NCBI GenBank assembly: GCA_022013685.1
Contig: JAKLPV010000151.1
Coordinates: 1 to 43,834 of the forward strand
Length of the DNA: 43,834 nt
Source: Anaerolineae bacterium
GTDB lineage: Bacteria; Chloroflexota; Anaerolineae; Anaerolineales; Villigracilaceae
Direction of reading: 5' to 3'
Shown in pieces: positions 15,820 to 25,071 of the stretch; positions within the stretch are counted from its first letter, which is position 1; each line of letters starts with the position of its first letter. The notes under the pieces were generated by a model. It was given only the letters and a program-made list of their open reading frames with translations, did no database searches and had not been told where the DNA came from. A program made the position numbers and the translations under genes.

Positions 15820-18800
15820 ATGAAAACTCGAATCTTGTGTTGCCTGTCTTTGCTGGCAATCGTCGTTGTGGGGGCGCTAAACGGATGTGGAGGCATTACA
15901 CCTGTGCCTTCCCTGACTCCCACACCTGAACAGCTCACTGTCGATGCCGCCATTTTGCCCTATCCGCAAATTGTTTATCAATCGCCCTTGCCGGGGGAAC
16001 GCCTGGGCTTGAGGCCAATCATCGAACTAACCTTCGACCGTCCCATGAGCCAAGAGAAAACGTCGGCAGCCTGGGCGTTTTCGGATTCCACCGGCCAGCT
16101 GCTGAAAGGGGAAACGACCTGGCCGGATGAGCGTACCTTTCAGTTTAAGCCCGACAACGCTTTGCAAGCCGGCGAAACGTATCGCGGCATTTTTACGACA
16201 GACGCGATAAGCCTGGCTGGCGAAACGCCACCCGATGAAATCCGGCTTGATTTCCGTGTCACCGATGCGCTGGTTGTCGGCCAGGTATTCCCGCTTGACC
16301 GCGCAAAAGATGTCGACCGCAGCACCTCGATTACCGTCATCTTCAACAAACCGGTTATTCCATTGATGACCCGTAGCGAACAGGCAAAATTGCAGCCGCC
16401 TATCACCATCCAACCGGCAGTGGAGGGCAACGGCGAGTGGGTCAGTTCATCGGTGTATGTCTTCCAGCCCGATGCCGGCCTTGCCAGTGGAACAAAATAC
16501 ACCGTCCGGCTTCGCCCGAGCTTGAAGGATACGACTGGCATCACCCTGAGTGATGAGTATTCCTGGAGTTTTTCTACCAATGCCCCGCAGGTGGTAGATT
16601 TTGTCTTGCCGGATTTTGGGCGTGGTTTTTCCGATGCCGTCGAAGGTGTTTTGCTTAATCAGGCTTTTAGGGTAATTTTTAATCAACCCATGAATCAGGA
16701 AAGCGTTATCCAGGCGATAACTTTTGTAAACATCGAAACCGGGGCAAGCGTTCCGGTTGATTTGAATTGGAATGAAGATTCGACAGCCCTGACCCTCACC
16801 CCAAACCGGCGTCTCGATATTGCCAGTTTCTATAGCCTGTCAATTGCGTCTGAGGCTCAAGCCAAAGATGGCGGCCTGCTTCGTGAAAGGTTTGCCATCA
16901 AACTGTCAACCCTGCCGCTGCCTGCCGTCAGCGCCGTTGAACCGGGCAAAGACAAACCAGAATACTTCTCTGCACTGGCTAGCGTTACCTTCAATACGCG
17001 CATGAATTTCGACAGCATGAGTGGACGTGTTCAGGTTTCACCGACCCCCGTCAAACCGGTTCGCTTGTTTTACCGTGAAGACTCCAACCGGCTGGACATT
17101 TTTGGCCTTGAACCTTCCACCGACTATGTCATTCGTATTCTGCCGGGCATGACCGATATTTATGGCAATGCCATGCAGTCCCAATATTCTTTCAGTTTTC
17201 AAACAGCCGGGTTGGATTCACAAGCCAACCTGTTAACCCCCTATTACCCGCTGATATTCCGTCCGCAAAGCGACCAGTACCTTTTCTTTGAGCATACCAA
17301 CCTCGAATCGGTCGATTTTTCCCTTTATGAATTGCCCTTTAGCCTTTTCGTGCCGTTGGCCGATGGCAACAAGGATGCGAATGCTTTTCGACCCGGTAGT
17401 ACCGCCTTGCGTAACTGGCAACCGCCGATAAGCACCATCAAAGATCGATTTGCGCGAACTCGCCTGCAACTGGATGAAAAGGAGCCGCTTGCGCCAGGCT
17501 ATTACTTTATCTCTTTTAATGCGAAAGCCCAACAGTCCAATAAATCTCAACGGGGCGGGGCTATTTTTATCGTTGCCAACGCCCACCTAACCTTGAAAAC
17601 AACCCAAACCGAAGCGCTGGCGTGGTTGATCGATTCTGAAACAGGACAGCCACTGCCAAACGTTCCGCTAGTATTTTACGATCACAACCTGAAAACTGTC
17701 GGCAAGGCCGTTACTAACAGGGATGGCCTGGCGTACCTGCCCGATGCAAAATCGGTCTCCCATGCGCGCGCTGATGACGAGATTTATGTTGCGATGACAT
17801 CGAACTCTTGGGGAACCGGGGTCAGCATGGGCCAGTTTGGGGTGTGGGTCGATTACTGGACGCCGGTAAAAGATACTTTTGCCTATCTCTACACCGAAAG
17901 ACCGCTCTATCGCCCCGATCAGCCGGTTTATATCAAGGGAATTCTGCGCGAATCCGACGATTTGCAATATAGCCTGCCAAACATACAACAGGCTTATCTG
18001 AGCATTACCAACCAGCAGGGGGAGGTCTTTGGCGGCAGCGTGTCCATCTCGGAGAATGGCACGTTCTCGGCCCAATACGATCTGGGCACTGATGCGCCAG
18101 TTGGAAACTACTCTATTGAAGTGCGCCGGTCGCGGTCAAGTGAAACGGCATTGGGCTACTCCTCTTTTCGGGTGGCTGAGTATGTCAAGCCGCAGTTTGC
18201 AGTGACATCGAGCGCAACACCGGGAATGATCCTGAACGGTGAGCAAGCCGTATTTGCGCTTGATGCTGCCTATTATTCGGGCGGCAGCCTGGCGAATGCC
18301 GCTGTGGATTGGTATCTGGAAGCCCAACCTTATTTTTACACCCCGCCAGCTGAATACAGCCAATACAGTTTTGACGATTTTGACTACTATCTTGACGGCG
18401 ATAGATTTGACGCGCCCCCGGTTCGCCAATCAGGTCAAGGACAGACCGACGAGAACGGTCACTTTGAAATGACCGAAACCGTCGCGCTGGAAAAAGAGAA
18501 TACCAGCCAGACCGTTACTTTTTATGCCAACGTGACCGATGTGGGTGGCAGCCTGGTGGGTAGCAGTACCAGCCTGACTGTCTTGGGTAGCGCCGTTCAT
18601 GCCGGAATTCGCCCGGAGCAATATGTCGGTAAACAGGGTGAAGCGCAGGATTTCAACCTGGTGGTGCTTGACAGGGACGGGAATCCGTTGCCGGGCCAAG
18701 CGGTCAGCGTGGCATTTGCGGAGCAGCGCTGGCATAGCGTCGTCCGCAAAGACGATAACGGCGTCTCGCGCTGGGATACTTCGGTGCAAACCGTCCCGGC

Positions 18801-21738
18801 GGGAAACGTCTCGGCTGTGAGCGATGAAAACGGTCTGGCGACCGTCTCGTTCACGCCGCCGCGCGGAGGCCAGTACAAAGCCACCATAACGGCCAGCGAC
18901 GCTGAGGGCAGGGCGTCCAAAGCATCCGCCTATTTGTGGGTCTCCAGCGGCGATTATGTTCCCTGGCGTCAGACCAACGATCGCTCGTTTGAACTAATTG
19001 TTGATAAAGACAGTTACAACCCCGGCGATACAGCCAAAATCCTGATTGCCCAGCCTTACGATGGTGCAAACAAGGCTCTGATTACAATTGAACGCGGACA
19101 CATTTACGAGAAAAAGGTTGTCACCCTCGAAAACAACAGCACCATTTACGAACTGCCCATCACGTCTGACATGGCGCCGGTCATGTATGTTTCGGTGATG
19201 GTAGTAAAGAGCGCAGACGGAGAAACGCCGCCCGATTTCAAGATGGGCGTGGCACGAGTCAATATCAACCCTTCGCGCCAGAGTATCTTTGTTAGCCTGG
19301 AAAGCGACAAAAAGACCGCCCGCCCCGGTGACGCCGTGACGTATACCGTGCGCACAAAGGATGTTGACGGAAACCCGGTTCAGGCCGACGTTTCGCTAGC
19401 TCTGGTCGATAAAGCCGTACTGGCCCTGGCCCCTTCGGTTAACCCGCCGCTGCTGGAGGCGTTCTACCCAGAACGCGGACTGGGCGTAATAACTTCTTCG
19501 GGGCTGGTGCTGAATGCCGAAGATTTCAACGCCAATTACGAGGAAGTTATCCCGGATGGCGAAGGCAGCGGCGGGGGTGGCGGAATTCCTTCCGGCATCG
19601 TTACCGTGCGCGGGGATTTCAAGGATACCGCCTACTGGCAAGCCCAGGTGCTGACCGATGAAAACGGCGAAGCTCAAGTGACAGTTACCCTGCCAGACAA
19701 CCTGACCACCTGGCAAATGGAAGCCCGTGCAGTGACCAAAGATACGCGCGTCGGCGAGACGACCAGTGATCTGCTCAGCACTCGTCCGCTCCAAATTAAC
19801 CTACAAACCCCGCGCTTTTTTGTTGTCGGCGATATGGCAACGCTGGGTGCGGTCATCCATAACAATACTGATAAAAATCTCGAAGTTAAGGTCGATTTGC
19901 AGGCCGAGGGACTGGATTTGAAATCAGACGCCAAACAAACTGTTTCGGTGCAGGCCCGCCAGCAGGCTTACGTCACCTGGAAGGTGGCGGTACAACCCAA
20001 CGCACAGCGGGTCGACCTGGTTGCCAGCGTTGAAAGCCGCGACTACCAGGATTCCACCAGGCCGACGCTCGGCACCCTGCCGGGGCAGGGCATTCCGGTT
20101 TTGGCGTATCGAGTTGTCGAAACAGTGGGCAGTTCGGGGGTCTTGCGCGCGGCGGGTTCTGCCAGCGAAGCGATTTTCCTGCCGCAATCCCAGGTTTCCC
20201 CGGATACCAGCCTTAATCTTGAAGTTTCGCCTTCGCTCGCGGCTTCGATTGTCGATGGGCTGGATTATCTCAAGGATTATCCCTACCTGTGTTTCGAACA
20301 GACGGTTTCGCGTTTCCTGCCAAATCTGATTTCATTGCGCGCCCTAAAACTGGCCGGCAAAGCGACGGATGCACAGCAAAGCGCGCTCGATGCGCAAATT
20401 GGGCCGGCTTTGCAGCGCATCGTTTCCAATCAGAATGCGGATGGCGGCTGGGGACTTTGGCCCGGCTCTGAAAGCCAGACCAAGGCGACAGCTTATGTCG
20501 TTCTGGGTCTGCTGGAAGCCAAGAACGAAGGGTACACTGTGCCCGATTCCGTCCTTCATGCCGGGTTGGATTATCTTGAAAACTCGCTGGGAACCAATTT
20601 CCGCTCTTTGAAATTCTGGGAGCAGAACCGGGCGGCCTTTACGCTGTATGTGCTTGCGCGCGGCGAACGCTCGAACGCCAACGGCATCAATGGACTGTAT
20701 CAAAACCGGGCTACGCTCAATGTTTACGCCCAAGCCCTGCTCATGCAGGCCATGCATCTGGATAACCCGCAAGACGAACGCCTGGCATCCCTGCTTTCCG
20801 ATATCAGCGGGGCTGCAGAAAAATCGGCGGCAGGCGCTTCCTGGACTGAAAATCAGGTCGATTACTGGAACTGGAACACAGACACTCGCTCCACCGCGAT
20901 TGTGCTCAACGCCCTGATGCAAGTCGATCCGGAGAATGCGCTGATACCAGACGCCGTCCGGTGGCTGATGAAACATCGCCAGGGTAGCCACTGGTATTCG
21001 ACCCAGGAAACGGCTTGGTCTTTGATGGCCCTGACCAACTGGCTTTCGCTTTCCGGCGAATTTGAGACTGATTATCAATACGCGCTTGGACTGAACGGAA
21101 ACCTGTTCGAACAAGGGCAGGCCAGCCATGAACGGTTAACCGAAACCATCGTCCTGCGCCTGGACGTGGAAAAACTACTCGCCGATACGACCAATACCCT
21201 GGTCATCGCGCGCGGCGACGGCCCCGGCGTGCTGTACTATACCGCCTATATGGATTATTCCATCCCAGTCAAAGATGTCTCGGCCCTTGACCAGGGGATT
21301 CTCGTCTCGCGCCAGTATTATCATGCCGACGATTTGAAAACCCCGATTACAGAAACTGAACGTGGCGAACTGGTTCAGGTGCGCGTTACGCTAGTCGTGC
21401 CAGAGAGCCGCTACTACGTTGTCCTCGACGACCCGCTCCCGGCGGGCCTGGAGGCGGTGGACGCTTCGCTGCTCACATCTCAAAAAGTGCCTTCCGTTTA
21501 CCAATCGCGCGACTACCAGCGCAACGGCTGGGGCTGGTGGTACTTCTACTACAAACAAATTTATGATGATCGGGTGGTAATGTCGGCTGATTATTTGCCC
21601 GCCGGCACCTACACCATCACCTACCTGGCGCGCGCCAGCACAGTCGGTGAGTTTCAGGTATTGCCGGTTACAGCGCAACAGTTCTACTTCCCGGATGTAT
21701 CCGGTCACAGCGCGGGGAGTGTGTTTACCGTGAAATAA
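15820..21738 (+). CDS. Bacterial alpha-2-macroglobulin, lipoprotein with intact thioester
   Basis: A 1972-residue outer-surface protease trap. AGAGGAAAAA before the ATG at 15820 gives a signal peptide MKTRILCCLSLLAIVVVG with lipobox LNGC; an earlier ATG 18 codons upstream does not. After a Pro/Thr linker come Big_5/Ig-like domains (PIIELTFDRPMSQEKTSAAW and repeats), then MG domains (YRPDQPVYIKGILRE). A Gly-rich stretch near residues 1250-1265 (GEGSGGGGG) lies in the bait region. The A2M core (LPDNLTTWQMEARAVTKDTRVG) is followed by the thioester motif C1491-F-E-Q1494 (YLCFEQTVSRFLPN) and a terpene-cyclase-like alpha-toroid (NADGGWGLWPGSE). By family knowledge, cleavage of the bait exposes the thioester to bind proteases. 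The gene converges with pbpC, the usual partner of such genes. Confidence 0.93.
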   Translation: MKTRILCCLSLLAIVVVGALNGCGGITPVPSLTPTPEQLTVDAAILPYPQIVYQSPLPGERLGLRPIIELTFDRPMSQEKTSAAWAFSDSTGQLLKGETTWPDERTFQFKPDNALQAGETYRGIFTTDAISLAGETPPDEIRLDFRVTDALVVGQVFPLDRAKDVDRSTSITVIFNKPVIPLMTRSEQAKLQPPITIQPAVEGNGEWVSSSVYVFQPDAGLASGTKYTVRLRPSLKDTTGITLSDEYSWSFSTNAPQVVDFVLPDFGRGFSDAVEGVLLNQAFRVIFNQPMNQESVIQAITFVNIETGASVPVDLNWNEDSTALTLTPNRRLDIASFYSLSIASEAQAKDGGLLRERFAIKLSTLPLPAVSAVEPGKDKPEYFSALASVTFNTRMNFDSMSGRVQVSPTPVKPVRLFYREDSNRLDIFGLEPSTDYVIRILPGMTDIYGNAMQSQYSFSFQTAGLDSQANLLTPYYPLIFRPQSDQYLFFEHTNLESVDFSLYELPFSLFVPLADGNKDANAFRPGSTALRNWQPPISTIKDRFARTRLQLDEKEPLAPGYYFISFNAKAQQSNKSQRGGAIFIVANAHLTLKTTQTEALAWLIDSETGQPLPNVPLVFYDHNLKTVGKAVTNRDGLAYLPDAKSVSHARADDEIYVAMTSNSWGTGVSMGQFGVWVDYWTPVKDTFAYLYTERPLYRPDQPVYIKGILRESDDLQYSLPNIQQAYLSITNQQGEVFGGSVSISENGTFSAQYDLGTDAPVGNYSIEVRRSRSSETALGYSSFRVAEYVKPQFAVTSSATPGMILNGEQAVFALDAAYYSGGSLANAAVDWYLEAQPYFYTPPAEYSQYSFDDFDYYLDGDRFDAPPVRQSGQGQTDENGHFEMTETVALEKENTSQTVTFYANVTDVGGSLVGSSTSLTVLGSAVHAGIRPEQYVGKQGEAQDFNLVVLDRDGNPLPGQAVSVAFAEQRWHSVVRKDDNGVSRWDTSVQTVPAGNVSAVSDENGLATVSFTPPRGGQYKATITASDAEGRASKASAYLWVSSGDYVPWRQTNDRSFELIVDKDSYNPGDTAKILIAQPYDGANKALITIERGHIYEKKVVTLENNSTIYELPITSDMAPVMYVSVMVVKSADGETPPDFKMGVARVNINPSRQSIFVSLESDKKTARPGDAVTYTVRTKDVDGNPVQADVSLALVDKAVLALAPSVNPPLLEAFYPERGLGVITSSGLVLNAEDFNANYEEVIPDGEGSGGGGGIPSGIVTVRGDFKDTAYWQAQVLTDENGEAQVTVTLPDNLTTWQMEARAVTKDTRVGETTSDLLSTRPLQINLQTPRFFVVGDMATLGAVIHNNTDKNLEVKVDLQAEGLDLKSDAKQTVSVQARQQAYVTWKVAVQPNAQRVDLVASVESRDYQDSTRPTLGTLPGQGIPVLAYRVVETVGSSGVLRAAGSASEAIFLPQSQVSPDTSLNLEVSPSLAASIVDGLDYLKDYPYLCFEQTVSRFLPNLISLRALKLAGKATDAQQSALDAQIGPALQRIVSNQNADGGWGLWPGSESQTKATAYVVLGLLEAKNEGYTVPDSVLHAGLDYLENSLGTNFRSLKFWEQNRAAFTLYVLARGERSNANGINGLYQNRATLNVYAQALLMQAMHLDNPQDERLASLLSDISGAAEKSAAGASWTENQVDYWNWNTDTRSTAIVLNALMQVDPENALIPDAVRWLMKHRQGSHWYSTQETAWSLMALTNWLSLSGEFETDYQYALGLNGNLFEQGQASHERLTETIVLRLDVEKLLADTTNTLVIARGDGPGVLYYTAYMDYSIPVKDVSALDQGILVSRQYYHADDLKTPITETERGELVQVRVTLVVPESRYYVVLDDPLPAGLEAVDASLLTSQKVPSVYQSRDYQRNGWGWWYFYYKQIYDDRVVMSADYLPAGTYTITYLARASTVGEFQVLPVTAQQFYFPDVSGHSAGSVFTVK

Positions 21739-21748
21739 GAATTACAGA

Positions 21749-24181
21749 TTAACGTGTTACCGTAATCTCAACAGACTCACTCATTACCACGCGCCCATCC
21801 GCATCCACGCCCCTGGCCTGGATGCGGTGGGCGCCTTCGGTTAGCGTCCACCAATGGAGATAAGGTGAGGAGGCAAAGGTTTCAACTTGAATGTCATTGA
21901 TCAATAGCGTAATCTCGGTAACGCCTGCGCCAGCTTGGATTTCAATCGGGATTTGCTGGGACGATAAGGCCACCTTGCTGGAAATCTGGTAACGCGCCCC
22001 CGGTTGCGGGGAAATAAGCAGCAAGGGACTGGTATTGGATTCGGGGCTGGGCGAAAAATCTGAAAGCAGGCGCAGGCCCTGGACGCTGGCCCACCGCTGG
22101 GCCTGAATGGGCAAATCTAGGACGACGATAGACTGGCGATTCTGCGCGGGAGTAGAATCATCGGCCGGGCCGCCGCTGGTTATGTCCAGCCAGATTTGGC
22201 GATAGACGGTATCAGGCTGGGTAGGCAGGGTTTCGTCCAGGAACCACTCAAGATGGGTCATCTCACAAAATGGTGTTGGCAATAGGCCTGAAAAGGTGCA
22301 AATTTCCTGGCGGGTCAAGCCATCGGGACGGAGAAAACGTTCGACGGGCCTACCGCGCAGCAGGCCGCGAATGGTTTCCTGCCAGATGGGCGCAGCCCCG
22401 GTCAGGCCGTCGACATCGCGCATAGCCTGACGGTCGCTGTTGCCGACCCACACGCCAACGACAAGATCAGGCGTATACCCGATGGTCCAATTGTCGTGAA
22501 AATTGGTGGTTGTGCCGGTTTTGACTGCTGCTGGACGGTCGATTTTAAGGGTGCTATTTTTCCCAAAGCCAAGTTGCCGGGCGATATCGTCGCTCAAGAT
22601 GTCGCTGATGAGCCAGGCCACGCGGGAATCAAAGATTTGAATTTGGGCGGTTGGCTCGGGTTGGTACAGGATGTTTCCATCGGCATCGCGGATTTCGAGG
22701 ATGGCTGTCTGCCCGACGAAAAACCCCTGGTTGGCGAAAACGGCATAGGCGCTGGCCAGTTCCAGCAGACTCATCTGCCCGCCGCCCAGGGCGAGTGAAA
22801 GATCGTAATCTGTGGGGCGGGCGAGTGAGTCAATTCCCATGCGCCGGGCAAGGCGGGTCATTTCATCCACGCCCACTTTTTGCAGGGTAAGCACCGCCGG
22901 GATGTTGAGCGAGGAGGCCAGCGCTACCCGCGCCGGCACCGGCCCATGTTCTTTGCGATTGTAATTTTTTGGGATGTACACCTGGTTTTCGGGGCCGAGG
23001 AAAGTCGTTTCCGCGTCGAGGATGGGCGTGGCAGCTGTCCAGGATTCCGGGTTGGATGGATTAAAAGCCTGGGCGTAGATGAAGGGTTTGAAAGCGGAAC
23101 CCGGCTGGCGGGGCGAAGCCGCCATATTGACCGCCCCGGCAATCGAATGGTCGAAATAGTCCGCGCTGCCGACCAGGGCCAGAATTTCGCCTGTCCCCAC
23201 ATCCAGAACCACCACTGCGGCATTGTTCACTCGATGATCGATTCCCGTTTCGGTTTTGAACGCCGCGATTTGACGGGTAACGGCGGCTTCGGCCAGGGTT
23301 TGCGCGTTCAAATCGAGCGTTGTGCGGACAATTAGGCTGTTATGAGCGGCCAAGTCAAGCCGGTCGAGCTCGGCCTTGACCATCCAGATAAAGTGCGGCG
23401 CGCGGATGGGGAATGGACTGGAATTGTACCGAAGCGGGGTTTGTTCGGCCTGTTGTCGCTCGGCGGCGGTGATAAAGCCGTTCGCATCCATCAATCCGAT
23501 GACAATTTTCTGGCGTTCGCTCGCAGCTTCTGGGTTGCTGAATGGGTTGTAGTAAGCGGGGGCCTGGGGAAGTCCGGCCAGCAAGGCGCATTCAGACAGG
23601 AGCAAGTCAGAAGCCGGTTTGCCGAAATAGGTTTGGGCGGCGGCTTCGATACCGTAGGCAAATCCGCCGTAAAAAGTCTGGTTGAGGTAAAGGGCCAGGA
23701 TTTCATCTTTGGACAGGACGCGGGTCATCTGCCAGGCCAGCACGCTTTCGCGCAACTTGCGGCGCAGGCTGCGCTCGAACATTTCATCGGTTAAGAGCAG
23801 GCTGCGCGCTGCTTGCTGGGTAATGGTGCTGCCGCCAGCAAGGGTTTCACCGCCCTGGAGATTAATCCATACTGCACGCAGGATGCCCTGCCAATCAATA
23901 CCGGGGTTGCTGTAAAAGCTCTTATCTTCTACGGCAATCGTGGCCAGCTTCATGCAGACGGGGATATTTTCCGGTGAAAGAACAGCATGACGACCACCGA
24001 TTTCAGGCAAAATCTCATACAGCAGCAGCCCGTTGCGGTCGGTAATGCGAATCGAGGGCGTGTTCAGGCGGTCGGGAAGTGAGTTAACATTCGGGAGGTC
24101 GGCGAAGATGTAGAAGTATGCCGCGCCCAGGATAAGCAGCAATAAGGAGATAAGCGAAAAGTGAAATCTATGCGCGCGCAT
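21749..24181 (-). CDS. pbpC: Penicillin-binding protein 1C
   Basis: An 810-residue bifunctional peptidoglycan synthase. The N-terminal membrane anchor (LISLLLLILGAAYFYIFA) is followed by the glycosyltransferase 51 domain, with catalytic Glu in VEDKSFY (E85) and the GGSTITQQ motif. The transpeptidase domain has the active-site serine in PGSAFKPF, SxN as SSLN and the KTGTT box. A C-terminal BiPBP_C beta domain (about 720-810) marks it as PBP1C rather than 1A or 1B. The ATG at 24181 is preferred; a TTG one codon earlier is also open. Its stop codon is ten bases from that of the alpha-2-macroglobulin gene, on the opposite strand. In Proteobacteria pbpC and the alpha-2-macroglobulin gene are also neighbours, and the pair is thought to guard and repair a wall breached by host or rival proteases. 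Confidence 0.95.
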   Translation of the reverse strand: MRAHRFHFSLISLLLLILGAAYFYIFADLPNVNSLPDRLNTPSIRITDRNGLLLYEILPEIGGRHAVLSPENIPVCMKLATIAVEDKSFYSNPGIDWQGILRAVWINLQGGETLAGGSTITQQAARSLLLTDEMFERSLRRKLRESVLAWQMTRVLSKDEILALYLNQTFYGGFAYGIEAAAQTYFGKPASDLLLSECALLAGLPQAPAYYNPFSNPEAASERQKIVIGLMDANGFITAAERQQAEQTPLRYNSSPFPIRAPHFIWMVKAELDRLDLAAHNSLIVRTTLDLNAQTLAEAAVTRQIAAFKTETGIDHRVNNAAVVVLDVGTGEILALVGSADYFDHSIAGAVNMAASPRQPGSAFKPFIYAQAFNPSNPESWTAATPILDAETTFLGPENQVYIPKNYNRKEHGPVPARVALASSLNIPAVLTLQKVGVDEMTRLARRMGIDSLARPTDYDLSLALGGGQMSLLELASAYAVFANQGFFVGQTAILEIRDADGNILYQPEPTAQIQIFDSRVAWLISDILSDDIARQLGFGKNSTLKIDRPAAVKTGTTTNFHDNWTIGYTPDLVVGVWVGNSDRQAMRDVDGLTGAAPIWQETIRGLLRGRPVERFLRPDGLTRQEICTFSGLLPTPFCEMTHLEWFLDETLPTQPDTVYRQIWLDITSGGPADDSTPAQNRQSIVVLDLPIQAQRWASVQGLRLLSDFSPSPESNTSPLLLISPQPGARYQISSKVALSSQQIPIEIQAGAGVTEITLLINDIQVETFASSPYLHWWTLTEGAHRIQARGVDADGRVVMSESVEITVTR

Positions 24182-24258
24182 CAATTTTCTACAGACCTTT
24201 CAAAACAAGCATGAGGAATCTTCCTGCCCTATTTTAGTATCGTTTCACATTTTGACCT

Positions 24259-24321
24259 GCAAAATTGTGAAAGAGCCTGATATCGCGAGAAAGTTGTTGG
24301 GCAATGGGAAATAAAAACAAT
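24259..24321 (+). pseudogene. Remnant of metallophosphoesterase 3' end; right copy of the direct repeat
   Basis: This stretch would translate as KIVKEPDIARKLLGNGK followed by stop, against KIVKEPDTARKLLGNGE at the end of the gene at 8974-9618. Only these last codons remain. Similarity starts abruptly at GCAAAATTG and fades a few bases after the stop. Confidence 0.75.
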
Positions 24322-24348
24322 CAGCCCCTGCCAGGAGACTGATTGTTT
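24315..24348 (-). terminator. Rho-independent terminator of the Xre regulator gene
   Basis: On the minus strand AAACAATCAG pairs perfectly with CTGATTGTTT around a 14-base loop, followed by TTATTT. It lies 20 bases after the stop codon of the gene at 24369-24650 and overlaps the end of the repeat remnant. Confidence 0.75.
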
Positions 24349-24368
24349 GGTAAATGCAGGATGCTATT

Positions 24369-24650
24369 TCAGGCCAGGGAAATTTGCAGGCGTTTTCCCA
24401 AGGCCCTGGCCGCACGATCAAGCGTTTGAAGCGTAACCGACTGGTTCGCAGGATCAAGAAGGCGATCAAGCGCGGCCCGGCTGGTTTTCATCCGCCGAGA
24501 CATTTCTGTCTTGGACAGGTTTTTTTGCGCCATCAGTTGTTCAACTTGATAAGCAATCGCACGCTTGGCAGCAACCGTCTCGGCCTGTTCGAGCAGGCCT
24601 TCCTCGGTTAAAAAATTATCGAAATCAGAACCAATATGTTGATTATCCAT
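24369..24650 (-). CDS. Xre-family HTH regulator, possible orphan antitoxin
   Basis: A 93-residue DNA-binding protein. The helix-turn-helix at about 40-75 reads QKNLSKTEMSRRMKTSRAAL, then LDRLLDPANQSVTLQTLDRAARALGKRL. This layout, with a short acidic N-terminal extension and the 'VTLQTLDRAARALGKRL' helix, is common in HigA/MqsA-like antitoxins. A toxin gene would normally lie directly beside it. None is recognisable in the 420 bases upstream or downstream. A palindromic operator at 24735-24752 suggests autoregulation, and a strong terminator follows the gene. Confidence 0.8.
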   Translation of the reverse strand: MDNQHIGSDFDNFLTEEGLLEQAETVAAKRAIAYQVEQLMAQKNLSKTEMSRRMKTSRAALDRLLDPANQSVTLQTLDRAARALGKRLQISLA

Positions 24651-25015
24651 CGTTCACCATTCACAATTCACAAACAGGCTTGTTGCAGCAATATGTTTAA
24701 AAATAAGCAAATTTCATTTTCTTCCGATCGAGATTGTATCATTTTTGATACATAGTATCTGTGTGGATTTCCCGAATTTATCAGCATTATTTTCGACCAG
24801 CGCCAAATCTCCGCTCCAATTTTTGATTGGGCTTTTGGCCGTTTTTCCTTTTTGGTTTCGCTCGACAGACCAACACGCGGTTTGCCCTCTCTCTTGCCTT
24901 ATCAGATGTCCGGCTGCAAAGCAACCCATTAAAAGCAGAACTCACCCAATAGAATATCTGCCAGCCCAGAAGTCCCATCGGCAATTACCCAGGCGGGCTT
25001 ACCCGGTAATCTAAA
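24651..25015. other. Gene-free stretch with regulatory sites only
   Basis: About 365 bases between the Xre gene and the Fic promoter region. It holds the palindrome at 24735-24752 and otherwise nothing I can support. Short open frames on the minus strand have no ribosome-binding site and resemble no toxin, so a lost toxin gene cannot be traced here. Confidence 0.5.
24735..24752. promoter_or_regulatory. Palindromic operator upstream of the Xre gene
   Basis: TGTATCA-TTTT-TGATACA is a perfect 7-bp inverted repeat about 85 bases before the ATG of the Xre gene, the size expected for a dimeric HTH repressor site. Confidence 0.55.
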
Positions 25016-25060
25016 TATCGGTATCGGATGTATAATAAAATAGCAAATCCGATACCGATA
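25016..25060 (+). promoter_or_regulatory. Large inverted repeat enclosing the promoter of the Fic operon
   Basis: Two 14-bp arms, TATCGGTATCGGAT and its exact complement, flank 17 bases that contain TATAAT (25031-25036). Each arm is itself a double TATCGG. A protein bound to both arms would cover the -10 box, so this is an operator for tight repression. It ends 11 bases before the Fic ATG. Confidence 0.8.
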
Positions 25061-25071
25061 AGTGAGACCTT

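Noticed and set aside
14885..15859. Long antisense open frame inside the UvrD-like helicase gene
   Set aside because: It mirrors a clear helicase gene with all motifs. Its product is low in recognisable structure and no ribosome-binding site supports it.
20344..21129. 261-codon antisense frame within the alpha-2-macroglobulin gene
   Set aside because: Shadow of a GC-rich coding frame, with no family resemblance.
24714..24984. Short minus-strand frames upstream of the Xre gene as a HigB/RelE toxin
   Set aside because: No start signal and no toxin-like pattern; the operator palindrome lies inside one of them.
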